From Bacteroidota bacterium (GTDB lineage: Bacteria > Bacteroidota > Bacteroidia > Chitinophagales > Saprospiraceae): a stretch of 48,578 bases of DNA. The position numbers and the translations under genes were made by a program. The notes beneath the pieces are model-generated. The model searched no databases, had not been told where the DNA came from, and saw only the letters and a program-made list of their open reading frames with translations. Where the stretch lies: contig JAKQLF010000139.1 in NCBI GenBank assembly GCA_029567325.1, positions 1 through 48,578 on the forward strand. Direction: 5' to 3'. Below are positions 36,660 to 45,707 of this stretch, one piece after another; position 1 is the stretch's first letter, and every line of letters starts with the position of its first letter.

Positions 36660-36833
36660 ACCTTATCTTTTTTTTAAAGGCTAAAAATAGGTTTATAAAA
36701 CTTTCAATGCTTTAATTTGCAATCAAATTAATTGAATTATTCTATTTAGACCTTACAAATGACGCTGGTTTCCGCCATTTTAGATGAAATGCGGTACAAA
36801 TAACATTTTAGGTTCAAACCTATACATTGCATT

Positions 36834-37919
36834 ATGGAATTTTATAAACTTAAAATTGACAAAAAAGTCATCGAAACTTTTGATACGATGACAGTATTCT
36901 TGATGGTCCCAACCGAACTTTCCGAAAAATTTGCTTTTGAAGCCGGACAATATCTCACCATTCTTGAAAACATCAATGGAGAAGAAATAAGGAGATCATA
37001 TTCTATTTGTACTGCTCCGCATTCCGGTGACCTTGCCATTACTATAAAGCGAGTACCTGGAGGCAAATTGTCTACGTATATACATTCCAATTGGCACCAA
37101 GATGACATAGTTTCTGTCTCTGCACCAGAAGGAAAATTTGTAGCCATTCCAGATCCTTTTGCCAACAGAGACCATGTGTTCTTTGCTGCAGGAAGTGGCA
37201 TAACTCCTGTTATTTCAATGATTAAAGAATTACTAGAAAAAGAACCAACCAGCACTTTACACTTACTATATGGTTCTCGCGATGAAGATAATATTATTTT
37301 CAAAGAAGAAATCGACCATTTGGTGCAGAAATATCACGGTCAACTGCTTGTAAATTACACCCTTTCTCAACCAAGGAAAGAAAAGAAAAAAGGATTATCA
37401 AGGTTTTTTAAAAAGGCTTCTACTTCCTGGAAAGGTGAGACTGGTAGAATCGATGAAAAAAAAATAAGGGCTTTCCTAAAGAGTCAGAATATCGATAAAA
37501 ATGCTTTTATCTATACTTGTGGACCGGGCAATATAATTGATGCAGTTTCTACCGTTACTGCTGAATTTGGAATTGAAAAATCTCAAATTAAAAAAGAGTA
37601 TTTTGGTACTGCTGGTGAAGTAAAATCTACCAGCCATAGCACTGAAACAGAAATAACTGTTCACCTCGATGGTGAAATTATAAAATATAAAAGTTCTGGT
37701 AAAAAGCCTATTCTAGATGAGTTGATCGACATGAAAAAAAATCCACCATATTCGTGCACAAGTGGAGCTTGTTCTACCTGCATGGCCAAAGTTTTGTCTG
37801 GTAGTGCAGTTATGGATGTTTGTTTTGCTTTGGAAGAGGATGAAGTAGCAGCAGGTTACATCCTCACTTGCCAGGCGCGGTCAGCCACTGCCCAATTGGA
37901 GATAACTTACAAAGTTTAA
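36834..37919 (+). CDS. Ferredoxin-reductase with C-terminal 2Fe-2S domain (PaaE-like)
   Basis: This 361-residue electron-transfer protein has an FAD domain with RRSYSIC at 53-59 and an NAD(P) domain with [19 protein letters not shown] plant-type 2Fe-2S domain ends the protein, with ligands C308, C313, C316 and C346 ([11 protein letters not shown] ... LTCQA). The order flavin, nucleotide, iron-sulfur matches PaaE of the phenylacetyl-CoA epoxidase and related oxygenase reductases. A basic insert ([15 protein letters not shown]) near residues 183-197 is unusual. None of the other paa genes is nearby, so the partner oxygenase or desaturase is unknown; many Bacteroidota have such orphan reductases. 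Confidence 0.92.
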   Translation: MEFYKLKIDKKVIETFDTMTVFLMVPTELSEKFAFEAGQYLTILENINGEEIRRSYSICTAPHSGDLAITIKRVPGGKLSTYIHSNWHQDDIVSVSAPEGKFVAIPDPFANRDHVFFAAGSGITPVISMIKELLEKEPTSTLHLLYGSRDEDNIIFKEEIDHLVQKYHGQLLVNYTLSQPRKEKKKGLSRFFKKASTSWKGETGRIDEKKIRAFLKSQNIDKNAFIYTCGPGNIIDAVSTVTAEFGIEKSQIKKEYFGTAGEVKSTSHSTETEITVHLDGEIIKYKSSGKKPILDELIDMKKNPPYSCTSGACSTCMAKVLSGSAVMDVCFALEEDEVAAGYILTCQARSATAQLEITYKV

Positions 37920-38057
37920 AACCTTCCATTTTTTAAGCCCAGGATTTTTTGTTGGATTTAATGGATTCATTTTTGCAAAAAAATGATGAGAAACTCGAAA
38001 AAATGGCACTTCATCTACCATTTTAGTAGTTTCATATATATTTCTTGCCCTGACTTT

Positions 38058-38065
38058 TATATTTG
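38058..38065 (+). promoter_or_regulatory. -7 box for the TolC/adaptor operon
   Basis: TATATTTG matches TAnnTTTG exactly and ends 36 bases before the ATG at 38102. Confidence 0.5.
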
Positions 38066-38101
38066 CATAATATTGCCACTTCTTAATTAATCAAGATCAA
38101 A

Positions 38102-39526
38102 ATGATTAGAAAAGTATTTGTCAGCACAATGTGCTTGTTATTGTTACCAGTTTTTGGATTTTCGCAAGAAGTCTGGGATTTGCAAAAATGTATTAAAACT
38201 GCCATAGACAACAATTTGACTTTAAAAAATGCAGCTTTAACCAAAGAAAGTGCGGCTATAGATCTTAAACAAGCCAAACATGGTCAATATCCAAACCTTT
38301 CAGGAAGTAGTGGAACTTTTCTCAATTTTGGACGTACCATTGACCCTACTTCCAACCAGTTCATTGCAGCCAATTTCTTTTCCAATAACTATTCGGTAAA
38401 CACGGGCATTTTACTTTTCAACGGATTTAGGTTGAGGAATCAAATCAAGCAATCTGAGCTTTCTTTCCAATCTGCCATGCTTGATCAAGAACAAACCATT
38501 CGTAATATTACTTTAGACGTTGCGACAGCTTATCTCAATGCTTTGTTTGCCAAAGAAAGAATCAATGTGGCTCAATCCAACTTAGCTATCTCTGAGCAAC
38601 AACTCAATCAGACGCAAAAACTCATAGATGCGGGAAACTCAGCACCCAACGAGATTTTCAATATTCAATCTTTGTTTGCTCAAAATAACCAAGCACTTGT
38701 TGCCGCAAGAAATGATTATACTTTGGGACTACTCCAACTCAAACAGTTGATGAACATCAATGTGGAAACAAATTTTGAAGTAGGTGCCAACGCCAACTTA
38801 GATAATCTTACAGACCCTCTAAGCGTTGAACTTAGTACGCTTATGAGCAGAGGAAGCTCAAATCAACCATCTTTAAAAGCTCGTCAGATCGACGTACTTG
38901 CGGCCGAAAAAGGAACAGACATTGCTAAAGCAAGATATTATCCTACCATCAATTTGGGAGGTAGCCTTTCTACCAATTATTCCAATCAGGGAAGAATAGT
39001 AACAGGTTTCAATACAGAAATTTCCTCACAAACAGTTATTTTTCAAAACAATCCAGTTACCATCGGATTTCAAAATCAAGTTCCTATTTTTGCGGACAAA
39101 CCATATGGTTCTCAATTGAAAGACAATTTATCGTATGGTTTTGGTCTCAATGTAAGTGTTCCTATTTTGAGTAATTATCAGATCAAAGGGGGAGTAGAAA
39201 GAGCTAAAATAAATGTTGAGAGAGCAGAAATCGCACTCAAACAAGAACAACTGACCATCAATTCCAATATCCAAAGGGCATATGCAGATGCAATAAATGC
39301 TAGAACCAGTTTAGATGCCATCAAGGCTACTTTGGACTCAGAAAAAAATGCTTATGACGCTGCATCCAAAAGATTTGAAATTGGAGCAGTCAATTCTTTT
39401 GACCTCACAAATGCAAAAACTAGACTTGACATTGCTAATACAAATTACCTCAATGCCAAGTATGAATATATTTTTAGATCCAAATTATTGGACTTTTATT
39501 TAGGAAATGAAATAAAGCTTAACTGA
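38102..39526 (+). CDS. TolC-family outer membrane efflux protein
   Basis: This 474-residue protein has a signal peptide (1-21, ending GFSQ) and starts its mature part with VWDLQKCIKTAIDNNLTLKNA, the standard TolC-family opening. Two long helical repeat halves alternate with beta-barrel segments. Asn/Ser-rich barrel sequence such as GRTIDPTSNQFI is typical of Bacteroidota members. It forms the trimeric outer-membrane channel of a tripartite exporter. The adaptor gene starts 9 bases downstream and both share one -7 box. No inner-membrane pump gene follows in the window. Confidence 0.95.
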   Translation: MIRKVFVSTMCLLLLPVFGFSQEVWDLQKCIKTAIDNNLTLKNAALTKESAAIDLKQAKHGQYPNLSGSSGTFLNFGRTIDPTSNQFIAANFFSNNYSVNTGILLFNGFRLRNQIKQSELSFQSAMLDQEQTIRNITLDVATAYLNALFAKERINVAQSNLAISEQQLNQTQKLIDAGNSAPNEIFNIQSLFAQNNQALVAARNDYTLGLLQLKQLMNINVETNFEVGANANLDNLTDPLSVELSTLMSRGSSNQPSLKARQIDVLAAEKGTDIAKARYYPTINLGGSLSTNYSNQGRIVTGFNTEISSQTVIFQNNPVTIGFQNQVPIFADKPYGSQLKDNLSYGFGLNVSVPILSNYQIKGGVERAKINVERAEIALKQEQLTINSNIQRAYADAINARTSLDAIKATLDSEKNAYDAASKRFEIGAVNSFDLTNAKTRLDIANTNYLNAKYEYIFRSKLLDFYLGNEIKLN

Positions 39527-39535
39527 TAAAAAATT

Positions 39536-40897
39536 ATGGCAAATACAAAGAAAAAATGGTTGATTTGGGGGCTAGGATTATTGATCGTAGCACTCATTGC
39601 GTTGGCAGTAGTTAAAGCCAAAAACAAACCAAAAGGTACAGAAGTCGATCTAGCTAAAGCTGAAATAAAAAGCATCAAAGAAACGGTTTCTGCCAGTGGT
39701 AAGATTTATCCTGCAACAGAAGTAAAAATCAGTTCGGATGTATCTGGTGAAATTGTCGAGTTATATGTGAAGGAAGGCGACTCTGTTGTTGTAGGACAAA
39801 TTCTTGCAAAAATTGATCCAGACACTTATCTCAGTGCTGTTGAAAGAGGCAAAGCTGCTGTAAATTCTTCAAAATCACAATTGGCTATGTCTAGAGCACA
39901 AGTTGAGAACTCAAGGGCACAAATGGAACAGATAACTGCTCAATTGGAGAATGCACGCACCATCCATAAGCGCAACGAGCAACTCAAAAAAGATGGAGTA
40001 ATTTCTCAAGTAGAATTTGACCAAAGTTTGAGTAATCTAAGGGCACTTGAAGCTAATTTAAGAGCTGCAGAAGCTTCGATAAAGTCAGCGCAGCAAAGTG
40101 CAGAAGGCCAAGGATTCTCTATCAAGAGTTCAGAAGCAAATTTAAAAGAATTGCAAACCAGCCTTAGTAGGACAACTATCAAAGCACCTGTATCTGGTAT
40201 TGTTTCTTCACTTTCTGTTGAAAAAGGCGAAAGAGTCGTTGGTACCATACAAATGACAGGAACAGAAATGATGCGCATTTCCAACCTCAATAGCATGGAA
40301 GTACAAGTCAATGTAAACGAAAATGATATCCCTAAGGTATCTTTAGGTGATGAAGTTGAAATCAAGGTTGATGCTTATGTTGGTGATAAGTTTTTAGGTA
40401 CGGTAACAGAAATTGCCAATTCAGCAGCAAATCTTATTTCCAGTGGTGGTGTTACCTCAACAGACCAAGTTACCAACTTTACTGTCAAGATTACAGTGGA
40501 TCCAAACTCTTATGCAGATCTTATCAAAAAAGGTAATAAATACCCTTTGAGACCAGGGATGACTGCTTCTGTAGACATCTTTACAAATGCTGCAGATAAA
40601 GTTGTTGCTGTACCTATCCAAGCAGTGACAGTAAGAGAAAAATCAGGTGTGGATACAAAAGATAAAGCTAAACTCACTGATGATGACTACGAAGAAGTGG
40701 TTTTCATTATGCAGGGAGATTCTGCTGTCAAAGTTGCAGTAGTGACAGGTATTCAGAATGATGAATTCATTGAAATAAAATCTGGTCTCAAGGATAGTAG
40801 CCAAGTGATCTCAGGTCCATATAACTTTCTTTCAAAAGACCTAAAACAAGGTGACATTGTAAGAAAGCGCGAGGAGAAAGATGAAAAGAAAAAGTAA
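39536..40897 (+). CDS. Periplasmic adaptor subunit of an efflux system (HlyD/MacA/RND type)
   Basis: This 453-residue membrane fusion protein has one N-terminal helix (about 8-26, LIWGLGLLIVALIALAVV). A split lipoyl domain (KISSDVSGEIVELYVKEGD ... IKAPVSGIVSSLSVEKGE) brackets a long coiled coil at roughly 105-205, rich in Ala, Gln, Glu and Ser. Beta-barrel and membrane-proximal domains follow. It links the TolC channel to an inner-membrane pump. MacA-type adaptors normally precede ABC transporter genes, but the next gene is unrelated and overlaps this one by 17 bases. The pump must be encoded elsewhere. Confidence 0.95.
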   Translation: MANTKKKWLIWGLGLLIVALIALAVVKAKNKPKGTEVDLAKAEIKSIKETVSASGKIYPATEVKISSDVSGEIVELYVKEGDSVVVGQILAKIDPDTYLSAVERGKAAVNSSKSQLAMSRAQVENSRAQMEQITAQLENARTIHKRNEQLKKDGVISQVEFDQSLSNLRALEANLRAAEASIKSAQQSAEGQGFSIKSSEANLKELQTSLSRTTIKAPVSGIVSSLSVEKGERVVGTIQMTGTEMMRISNLNSMEVQVNVNENDIPKVSLGDEVEIKVDAYVGDKFLGTVTEIANSAANLISSGGVTSTDQVTNFTVKITVDPNSYADLIKKGNKYPLRPGMTASVDIFTNAADKVVAVPIQAVTVREKSGVDTKDKAKLTDDDYEEVVFIMQGDSAVKVAVVTGIQNDEFIEIKSGLKDSSQVISGPYNFLSKDLKQGDIVRKREEKDEKKK

Positions 40898-41495
40898 GGA
40901 TTGTCTTGTCATTTTTATAAAAAACCCCAAACTAGGTAATGTAAAGACACGGATCGCTGCAACTTTGGGTGATCAAAAAGCACTTGACATTTATTTGAAT
41001 TTGTTGGATACTACCATAAAGAGTACCACCCATGAGGAATATGAAACTGTGTTGTTTCTTTCTGAAAATGTCCATGATTTAAACCAATATCCTTTTGAGA
41101 GGAAATTGCAAGTTGTGGGAGGTTTGGGAGATAAATTAAAAAGTGCTTTTGATGAGGTTCTAACAACTATGGATAAGTGTCTCATCATAGGAAGTGACTG
41201 TCCCTATCTAAATAGTGATATTATTTTAGAGGCTTTCCAATCTCTAAATGAGCATGATGTGGTTTTAGGACCAACGCCTGATGGGGGATACTATCTTATT
41301 GGTCTCAAGCAAAATGAAAATAGCTTGTTTGAAGATATTACATGGAGTACAGAATCGGTAATGGCTCAAACCATCTTGGCAGCAAAAAATGCTAATTTAT
41401 CAACCTATTTTTTACCAATTCTCACGGATGTGGACCATGCTTCCGATTGGGATGATTATTTATTTTGGAAAAAAAATCAAGCCAAAGAAGCATAG
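40881..41495 (+). CDS. DUF2064 / TIGR04282-family GT-A-fold glycosyltransferase-like protein
   Basis: This 204-residue protein is a DUF2064 (rSAM/selenodomain-associated transferase 1) member with a GT-A nucleotidyl or glycosyl transferase fold. Landmarks are IFIKNPKLGNVKTRIA at 11-26, LIIGSDCPYLNSD, and VLGPTPDGGYYLIGLK. Relatives are found with arsenosugar or other sugar-nucleotide pathways, but no partner for that is nearby. It starts inside the end of the adaptor gene (17-base overlap), so translation is coupled to an efflux operon; the functional link is unclear. Confidence 0.9.
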   Translation: MKRKSKDCLVIFIKNPKLGNVKTRIAATLGDQKALDIYLNLLDTTIKSTTHEEYETVLFLSENVHDLNQYPFERKLQVVGGLGDKLKSAFDEVLTTMDKCLIIGSDCPYLNSDIILEAFQSLNEHDVVLGPTPDGGYYLIGLKQNENSLFEDITWSTESVMAQTILAAKNANLSTYFLPILTDVDHASDWDDYLFWKKNQAKEA

Positions 41496-41527
41496 TCCAT
41501 ATCGTTTTAAAATATCACACTTATAAT

Positions 41528-42619
41528 TTATTTCCCGTTGAGGATGTCTTCTTGTTGAGAAATGGATTCATCATGGATGGCTTTGATCACTTTAGTAATG
41601 AAATCCTCACTCAATTTATTGGAAGAACCCTTATCAACAAATTTCTGCAGCACTTCAACCCATCTATCACTTTGTAAGATGGTGAGGTTATGATCCTTTT
41701 TATATTGACCAATTTCTCTAGCAACCTTCATTCTTGAGGCCAAAACATGGATAATTTCTTCGTCTATAAGGTCTATATCTTTACGCAATTGATCTAGTTG
41801 CGTCTTTTCTGCTTCATCAACATTGTGTTTTCTGAAGGTTAAAGCACTGATCAAATCACCAAAAACTTCAGGTGTAATTTGTTGTTTGGCATCGCTCCAT
41901 GCTTCATCTGGAGTGATGTGTGACTCGATCATCAACCCATCAAAATTGAGGTCCATAGCCTTTTGAGCAACAGAGGCCAATAAATCTCTTCTGCCACAAA
42001 TGTGAGAAGGATCGTTGATCAAAGGTACATTTGGCAAAGCTGTTTTGAAATCAATTGCCATTTGCCATTGAGGTCTATTTCTGAATATTTTTTCGCTTGA
42101 ATTGGAGAAACCTCTGTGAATTCCACCCAACCTGGTCAATCCAACTTTTTCAAGACGCTCCACGCCACCAAGCCATAACGCTAGGTCAGGGTTTATCGGG
42201 TTTTTTACCAATACAGGAATGTCTACTCCTCTGAGTGCATCTGCAATTTCTTGTACTGAAAATGGGTTTACGGTTGTTCTTGCACCAATCCATAATACAT
42301 CAACACCAAATTCAAGAGCCAATTCTACATGCGAAGCTTTCGCTACCTCAATAGTAATAGGCAATCCCGTCAATTCTTTGGCCTTTTGCATCCATGGAAG
42401 ACCTTTTGCACCAATGCCTTCAAACATTCCAGGTCTGGTTCTAGGTTTCCAAATACCTCCGCGCAACATATTTACTTTACCCGTTGCCTTCAGTCTCTGC
42501 GCCGTTTGTATCATTTGATCTTCTGTCTCCACGCTGCACGGCCCTGCTATGATGACTGGTTTTCCTTCTGTGTTTAGCCAATTTTTTGCTGTTGCATTGG
42601 CTGTCTCTACTGTACTCAT
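41528..42619 (-). CDS. Bifunctional DAHP synthase / type II chorismate mutase
   Basis: This 363-residue protein joins the first step of the shikimate pathway to the branch-point step of Phe/Tyr synthesis. Residues 1-265 or so form an AroA(beta)/KDO8P-type DAHP synthase, with IIAGPCSVE, RGGIWKPRTRPGMFEG, LWIGARTTVNPF, VLVKNPINPD and INDPSHICGRRDL. Residues about 275-363 form an AroQ chorismate mutase (LRKDIDLIDEEIIHVLASRM ... IGQYKKDHN). Fused mutase domains commonly act as prephenate or chorismate feedback sensors. It is the last gene of the pheA operon, 40 bases after tyrA. Confidence 0.95.
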   Translation of the reverse strand: MSTVETANATAKNWLNTEGKPVIIAGPCSVETEDQMIQTAQRLKATGKVNMLRGGIWKPRTRPGMFEGIGAKGLPWMQKAKELTGLPITIEVAKASHVELALEFGVDVLWIGARTTVNPFSVQEIADALRGVDIPVLVKNPINPDLALWLGGVERLEKVGLTRLGGIHRGFSNSSEKIFRNRPQWQMAIDFKTALPNVPLINDPSHICGRRDLLASVAQKAMDLNFDGLMIESHITPDEAWSDAKQQITPEVFGDLISALTFRKHNVDEAEKTQLDQLRKDIDLIDEEIIHVLASRMKVAREIGQYKKDHNLTILQSDRWVEVLQKFVDKGSSNKLSEDFITKVIKAIHDESISQQEDILNGK

Positions 42620-42659
42620 TTTTGATTATTTATAAGTGATATTTTAAAAGTGTTTCTAA

Positions 42660-43502
42660 TTATTTATTCAATACGCGCTTGATTTCATTTGCTGAAGTCA
42701 TGTATGTTTCCATTGCTGTGCGATCTCCGTCATCCATGGCTTTCTTAAATTTTTGTAACCATAATATGTATTGATCCAAGGCAGCTGATAAGTGAACATT
42801 ATTTTTCTCGAATATTGCGGACCATGTCTTTGGATTGCTTTTTGCCAATCTTACAGTTGAAGCAAAACCAGTTCCAGCAAGATTAAAAATTTGTTTTTCA
42901 TCTCTTTCAATGTCCAAAACAGTCATACCCAACATAAACGAACTCACATGCGAAAGATGTGACACATAAGCCAAATGTTTATCATGTTCTGATGGATCCA
43001 TAAATATAGTCTGCATCCCAAGGCTATCGAATATTTTCAAGGCCAGCTCCAGGGCATCAACTTGAACCAATTCCGACTCGCATACAATATTTTTCTTCTC
43101 AACAAACAACCCCTTTAAAGCAGCTCCAGGGCCTGAAAACTCTGTTCCTGCCAATGGGTGAGCAGCAATAAATCTGCCTCTTTTCTCATGACCTCTTACT
43201 GCATCGCAAATCAATTTTTTTGTTGATCCTACGTCTATCAAAACTTGGTTATCGCCGATTTGATTGAGAATAGTTGGCAATAATTGTTGTAATGCATCTA
43301 CAGGAACTGCAATGATGATGACATCTGATGACGCCATCGCTTCATCGAGACTGATAATCTGATCTACGATGCCGAGATCCAGTGCCATTTGACAGTGACT
43401 TTCATTGCTATCAACTCCACTCACTCGGACATAAATTTGAGATTTTAAATCACGAGCGATTGAACCTCCTATCAAGCCTAGTCCTATGATACTGATATTC
43501 AT
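42660..43502 (-). CDS. tyrA: Prephenate dehydrogenase
   Basis: This 280-residue NAD-dependent enzyme converts prephenate to 4-hydroxyphenylpyruvate for tyrosine. The Rossmann motif is IGLGLIGGSIARDL at 5-18. VIIIAVPVDA, DVGSTK, FIAAHPLAGTEFSGP and HDKHLAYVSHLSHV are all standard for the family. There is no fused ACT or chorismate mutase domain; the mutase is on the next gene instead. Its start overlaps the aminotransferase stop by 4 bases (ATGA type), showing translational coupling. Confidence 0.95.
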   Translation of the reverse strand: MNISIIGLGLIGGSIARDLKSQIYVRVSGVDSNESHCQMALDLGIVDQIISLDEAMASSDVIIIAVPVDALQQLLPTILNQIGDNQVLIDVGSTKKLICDAVRGHEKRGRFIAAHPLAGTEFSGPGAALKGLFVEKKNIVCESELVQVDALELALKIFDSLGMQTIFMDPSEHDKHLAYVSHLSHVSSFMLGMTVLDIERDEKQIFNLAGTGFASTVRLAKSNPKTWSAIFEKNNVHLSAALDQYILWLQKFKKAMDDGDRTAMETYMTSANEIKRVLNK

Positions 43503-44668
43503 ATGCTTACTGTTGAATGGATAATACGTTGCAAAGCGGCGTTCAATCCTACTTCATCACTACACAGGGATATTCTCAAATATCTATCTCCATTACTGCC
43601 GAAAATATGTCCAGGCGTAATAAACACTCTGTTTTTATATAGTATTTCATCCGCCATTTCTTCAGCTGATTTTACATCATCTGGAATTTTGGCCCATACA
43701 AACATGCCAACCCCATCCAATAATGGTTCGCAACCTATAGCCTTCATAATTTCAATGGCTATGATCTTTCTTTTTTGATATTCACCATTTAGATAATCAA
43801 ACCATTCAGAACCCAAACTCAATGCTTCAACCGCTGCAACTTGCATGGGTTTAAACATACCACTATCCATATTGCTTTTAAACTTCAAAATAGTATCCAT
43901 GCATTGTTTGGATCCACATACAGCACCGATTCTCCAACCAGCCATGTTGTAGTTTTTGCTCAAAGAAACAAGTTCTATAGCTGTCTCCTTTGCACCTTCT
44001 ATCTGCAACAAAGAAATAGGGTCATCATTCAAAATAAATGTATAAGGATTATCATGGCAAATAAGAATGCCGTGTTTCTTCCCAAAGGCGATCAATTGTT
44101 CAAAGAATAACCTTGTAGCTCTGCCTCCTGTGGGCATATTTGGATAATTTACCCACATGATTTTGACCTTGGACAAGTCTTGTTTTTCAAGTTTATTAAG
44201 GTCGGGTAACCAGCCCAAATCAGCCTCAAGGTCAAAATATTTTACTTCAGCACCTGCCAATTTTGCACACATGGCATAGGCAGGATAACCAGGATTTGGC
44301 ACCAATACTTCGTCTCCAGAATTGAGGTAACTCATGCTGATGTGCATCACACCTTCCTTAGACCCAATAAGAGGCAAAATTTCTTGATCCGTGTTTAAAT
44401 CAACATCAAAATGGCGCTTGTACCAGTTGCCAAACGCTTTGGTCAACTCAGGAATCCCTTTATATGATTGATATCCATGTGCATCAGACTGAGCTGCCGA
44501 TTTTGCTAGTGCATCAATTACTTGATTTGGAGGTGGTAAGTCTGGACTTCCAATACCTAGATTGATCACTTTGGTTTCAGAATTTGCATTCATCTCTCGG
44601 ATTTCTGCTAGTTTCTTAGCAAAATAATATGTTTCTGCGACATGAAGTCGCTGCGCCTCATTTATCAT
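43499..44668 (-). CDS. PLP-dependent class I/II aminotransferase (likely aromatic)
   Basis: This 389-residue fold-type I aminotransferase shows INLGIGSPDLPPP near the start, PNPGYPAYAM, WVNYPNMPTGG, and the PLP-lysine block SLSKNYNMAGWRIG. The close of the sequence has YLRISLCS. Position between pheA and tyrA suggests it makes Phe and Tyr from phenylpyruvate and 4-hydroxyphenylpyruvate (or transaminates prephenate). Related enzymes act as LL-diaminopimelate aminotransferase, which sequence alone does not exclude. It overlaps pheA by 11 bases. Confidence 0.88.
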   Translation of the reverse strand: MINEAQRLHVAETYYFAKKLAEIREMNANSETKVINLGIGSPDLPPPNQVIDALAKSAAQSDAHGYQSYKGIPELTKAFGNWYKRHFDVDLNTDQEILPLIGSKEGVMHISMSYLNSGDEVLVPNPGYPAYAMCAKLAGAEVKYFDLEADLGWLPDLNKLEKQDLSKVKIMWVNYPNMPTGGRATRLFFEQLIAFGKKHGILICHDNPYTFILNDDPISLLQIEGAKETAIELVSLSKNYNMAGWRIGAVCGSKQCMDTILKFKSNMDSGMFKPMQVAAVEALSLGSEWFDYLNGEYQKRKIIAIEIMKAIGCEPLLDGVGMFVWAKIPDDVKSAEEMADEILYKNRVFITPGHIFGSNGDRYLRISLCSDEVGLNAALQRIIHSTVSI

Positions 44669-45536
44669 GGATGCTCATTTTTTCATTAAAAATTACGTCT
44701 CTCAAATCAGCTCGTTCGTAAATCCCCAATTCAGTAAATTCAAATGTTAAGTCTTTGAGTTCTTGTTTTATGGCTTCATATTGTGCCAATACATCAAATT
44801 CAATGTCCATGTGGAAAAAATATTCTCTAAATCTTCCCAACACTGGAAAAGATTGGAGTTTACTCATATTGAGATCATGCCTTTCTATACATTCAAGGAC
44901 TTTTAATAATTGCCCCTTTTTGTCTGGAATGCGCATATATACTGATGCCTTATTACTCGAATGACTTACCGGGGTTTTATCTTTACTAATGATAAAAAAC
45001 CTAGTGTAATTGGTTTTATTGGTTTCTATAGAAGCGTCCAAGATCTCAAGACCTGTTAATTGGGCCGCAACTACACTTGCAATACATGCATGTTTAGGAT
45101 TTGGATTTTCGGCAAGTTCTATTGCACTCAATGCTGTATCTTTTGACTCGATAAGTCTCACATCTGGCATGGTTTTGAGAAATTCCAGGCATTGGTTGAG
45201 TGCCATAGGATGAGAAAAAACCTTCTTGACTTGCGATTTACTAGTTCCTTTATTGACTAATAAATTGTGCTCTATTCTGAGGTACACTTCTCCCAAAATC
45301 CAAAAATTATGTTCTCTTAAAATCCTATAATTTTGCAGAATGGTACCAGCAATACTATTTTCAATGGCCATTACAGCAAACTCGACCGTTGCATCTGCCA
45401 ACTGATCACCCAAAATATCAAAGCTATCTGCAGGTAAAAGATCTAGTTTTTGATTTATAAAAAATTTCTTCGCCGCCTGGTCATGAAATGATCCCGGATA
45501 ACCTTGTATTGATATTTTTAATGTCTCTTCCATCAA
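44658..45536 (-). CDS. pheA: Prephenate dehydratase
   Basis: This 292-residue enzyme converts prephenate to phenylpyruvate. The catalytic domain (about 1-185) has IQGYPGSFHDQAAKKFF, FAVMAIENSIAGTI and the TRFFII motif, in which the Thr is catalytic. The C-terminal ACT domain (about 195-275) has KGQLLKVLECIERHDLNMSK and should bind Phe for feedback inhibition. It lacks a fused mutase, which is supplied by the last gene of the operon. As the first gene, it lies 19 bases after a terminator-like hairpin and 91 bases after a Phe/Tyr-rich leader frame. Confidence 0.95.
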   Translation of the reverse strand: MMEETLKISIQGYPGSFHDQAAKKFFINQKLDLLPADSFDILGDQLADATVEFAVMAIENSIAGTILQNYRILREHNFWILGEVYLRIEHNLLVNKGTSKSQVKKVFSHPMALNQCLEFLKTMPDVRLIESKDTALSAIELAENPNPKHACIASVVAAQLTGLEILDASIETNKTNYTRFFIISKDKTPVSHSSNKASVYMRIPDKKGQLLKVLECIERHDLNMSKLQSFPVLGRFREYFFHMDIEFDVLAQYEAIKQELKDLTFEFTELGIYERADLRDVIFNEKMSIHDK

Positions 45537-45554
45537 TCGTAATAGCTATAAACT

Positions 45555-45587
45555 AAAAAAGGAGTCACTCACCGAGGACTCCTTTTT
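45555..45587 (-). terminator. Attenuator terminator hairpin before pheA
   Basis: On the minus strand AAAAAGGAGTC pairs with GACTCCTTTTT around a 10-base loop and is followed directly by the U-tract, giving an 11-bp intrinsic terminator. It lies between the leader frame and pheA, where it would stop transcription before the operon. Its 5' arm and loop include GTCCTC, which can instead pair with GAGGAC at 45619-45624. Confidence 0.85.
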
Positions 45588-45624
45588 AGAATTTTATGTT
45601 TACATACTCTAAATCATTGTCCTC
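45574..45624 (-). promoter_or_regulatory. Antiterminator pairing, aromatic operon leader
   Basis: Minus-strand GAGGAC (45624 down to 45619) is the exact complement of GTCCTC (45579 down to 45574). GAGGAC starts 4 bases after the leader stop codon, and GTCCTC covers the last half of the terminator 5' arm plus its loop. The two pairings exclude each other. Confidence 0.6.
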
Positions 45625-45627
45625 ACT

Positions 45628-45684
45628 CTACCTAGGGTAAAAGTAAAAAGGACAGAAATAAAAGAAAGAGTATGACTTATTCAA
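45628..45684 (-). CDS. Phe/Tyr-rich leader peptide of the aromatic amino acid operon
   Basis: This 18-codon minus-strand frame starts at TTG (45682-45684) and reads (M)NKSYSFFYFCPFYFYPR, then TAG. Nine of 18 codons are Phe (5) or Tyr (4), which matches the end products of the downstream pheA/tyrA genes. It lies just after a -7 box and before a terminator/antiterminator pair, so it fits a classic attenuation leader peptide. There is no ATG in frame, and the TTG start is the weakest point. The composition is very unlikely to arise by chance at this exact site, although AT-rich DNA does favour Phe codons. Confidence 0.7.
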   Translation of the reverse strand: MNKSYSFFYFCPFYFYPR

Positions 45685-45699
45685 TCGTAAAAATTTTTG

Positions 45700-45707
45700 C
45701 GAAAGTA
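45700..45707 (-). promoter_or_regulatory. Likely -7 box for the aromatic operon
   Basis: Minus-strand TACTTTCG differs from TAnnTTTG at one base and lies about 15 bases before the leader TTG. The implied leader RNA is roughly 160 bases. No clear -33 element is visible. Confidence 0.4.

Noticed and set aside
37964-37990. TCATTTTT-GC-AAAAAAATGA inverted repeat after the ferredoxin-type reductase
   Set aside because: An A/T-only stem in AT-rich DNA is weak and expected by chance; not a convincing terminator.
45555-45587. Terminator for a plus-strand gene
   Set aside because: No plus-strand gene ends before it; the upstream neighbour is pheA on the minus strand, and the minus-strand U-tract is the better one.
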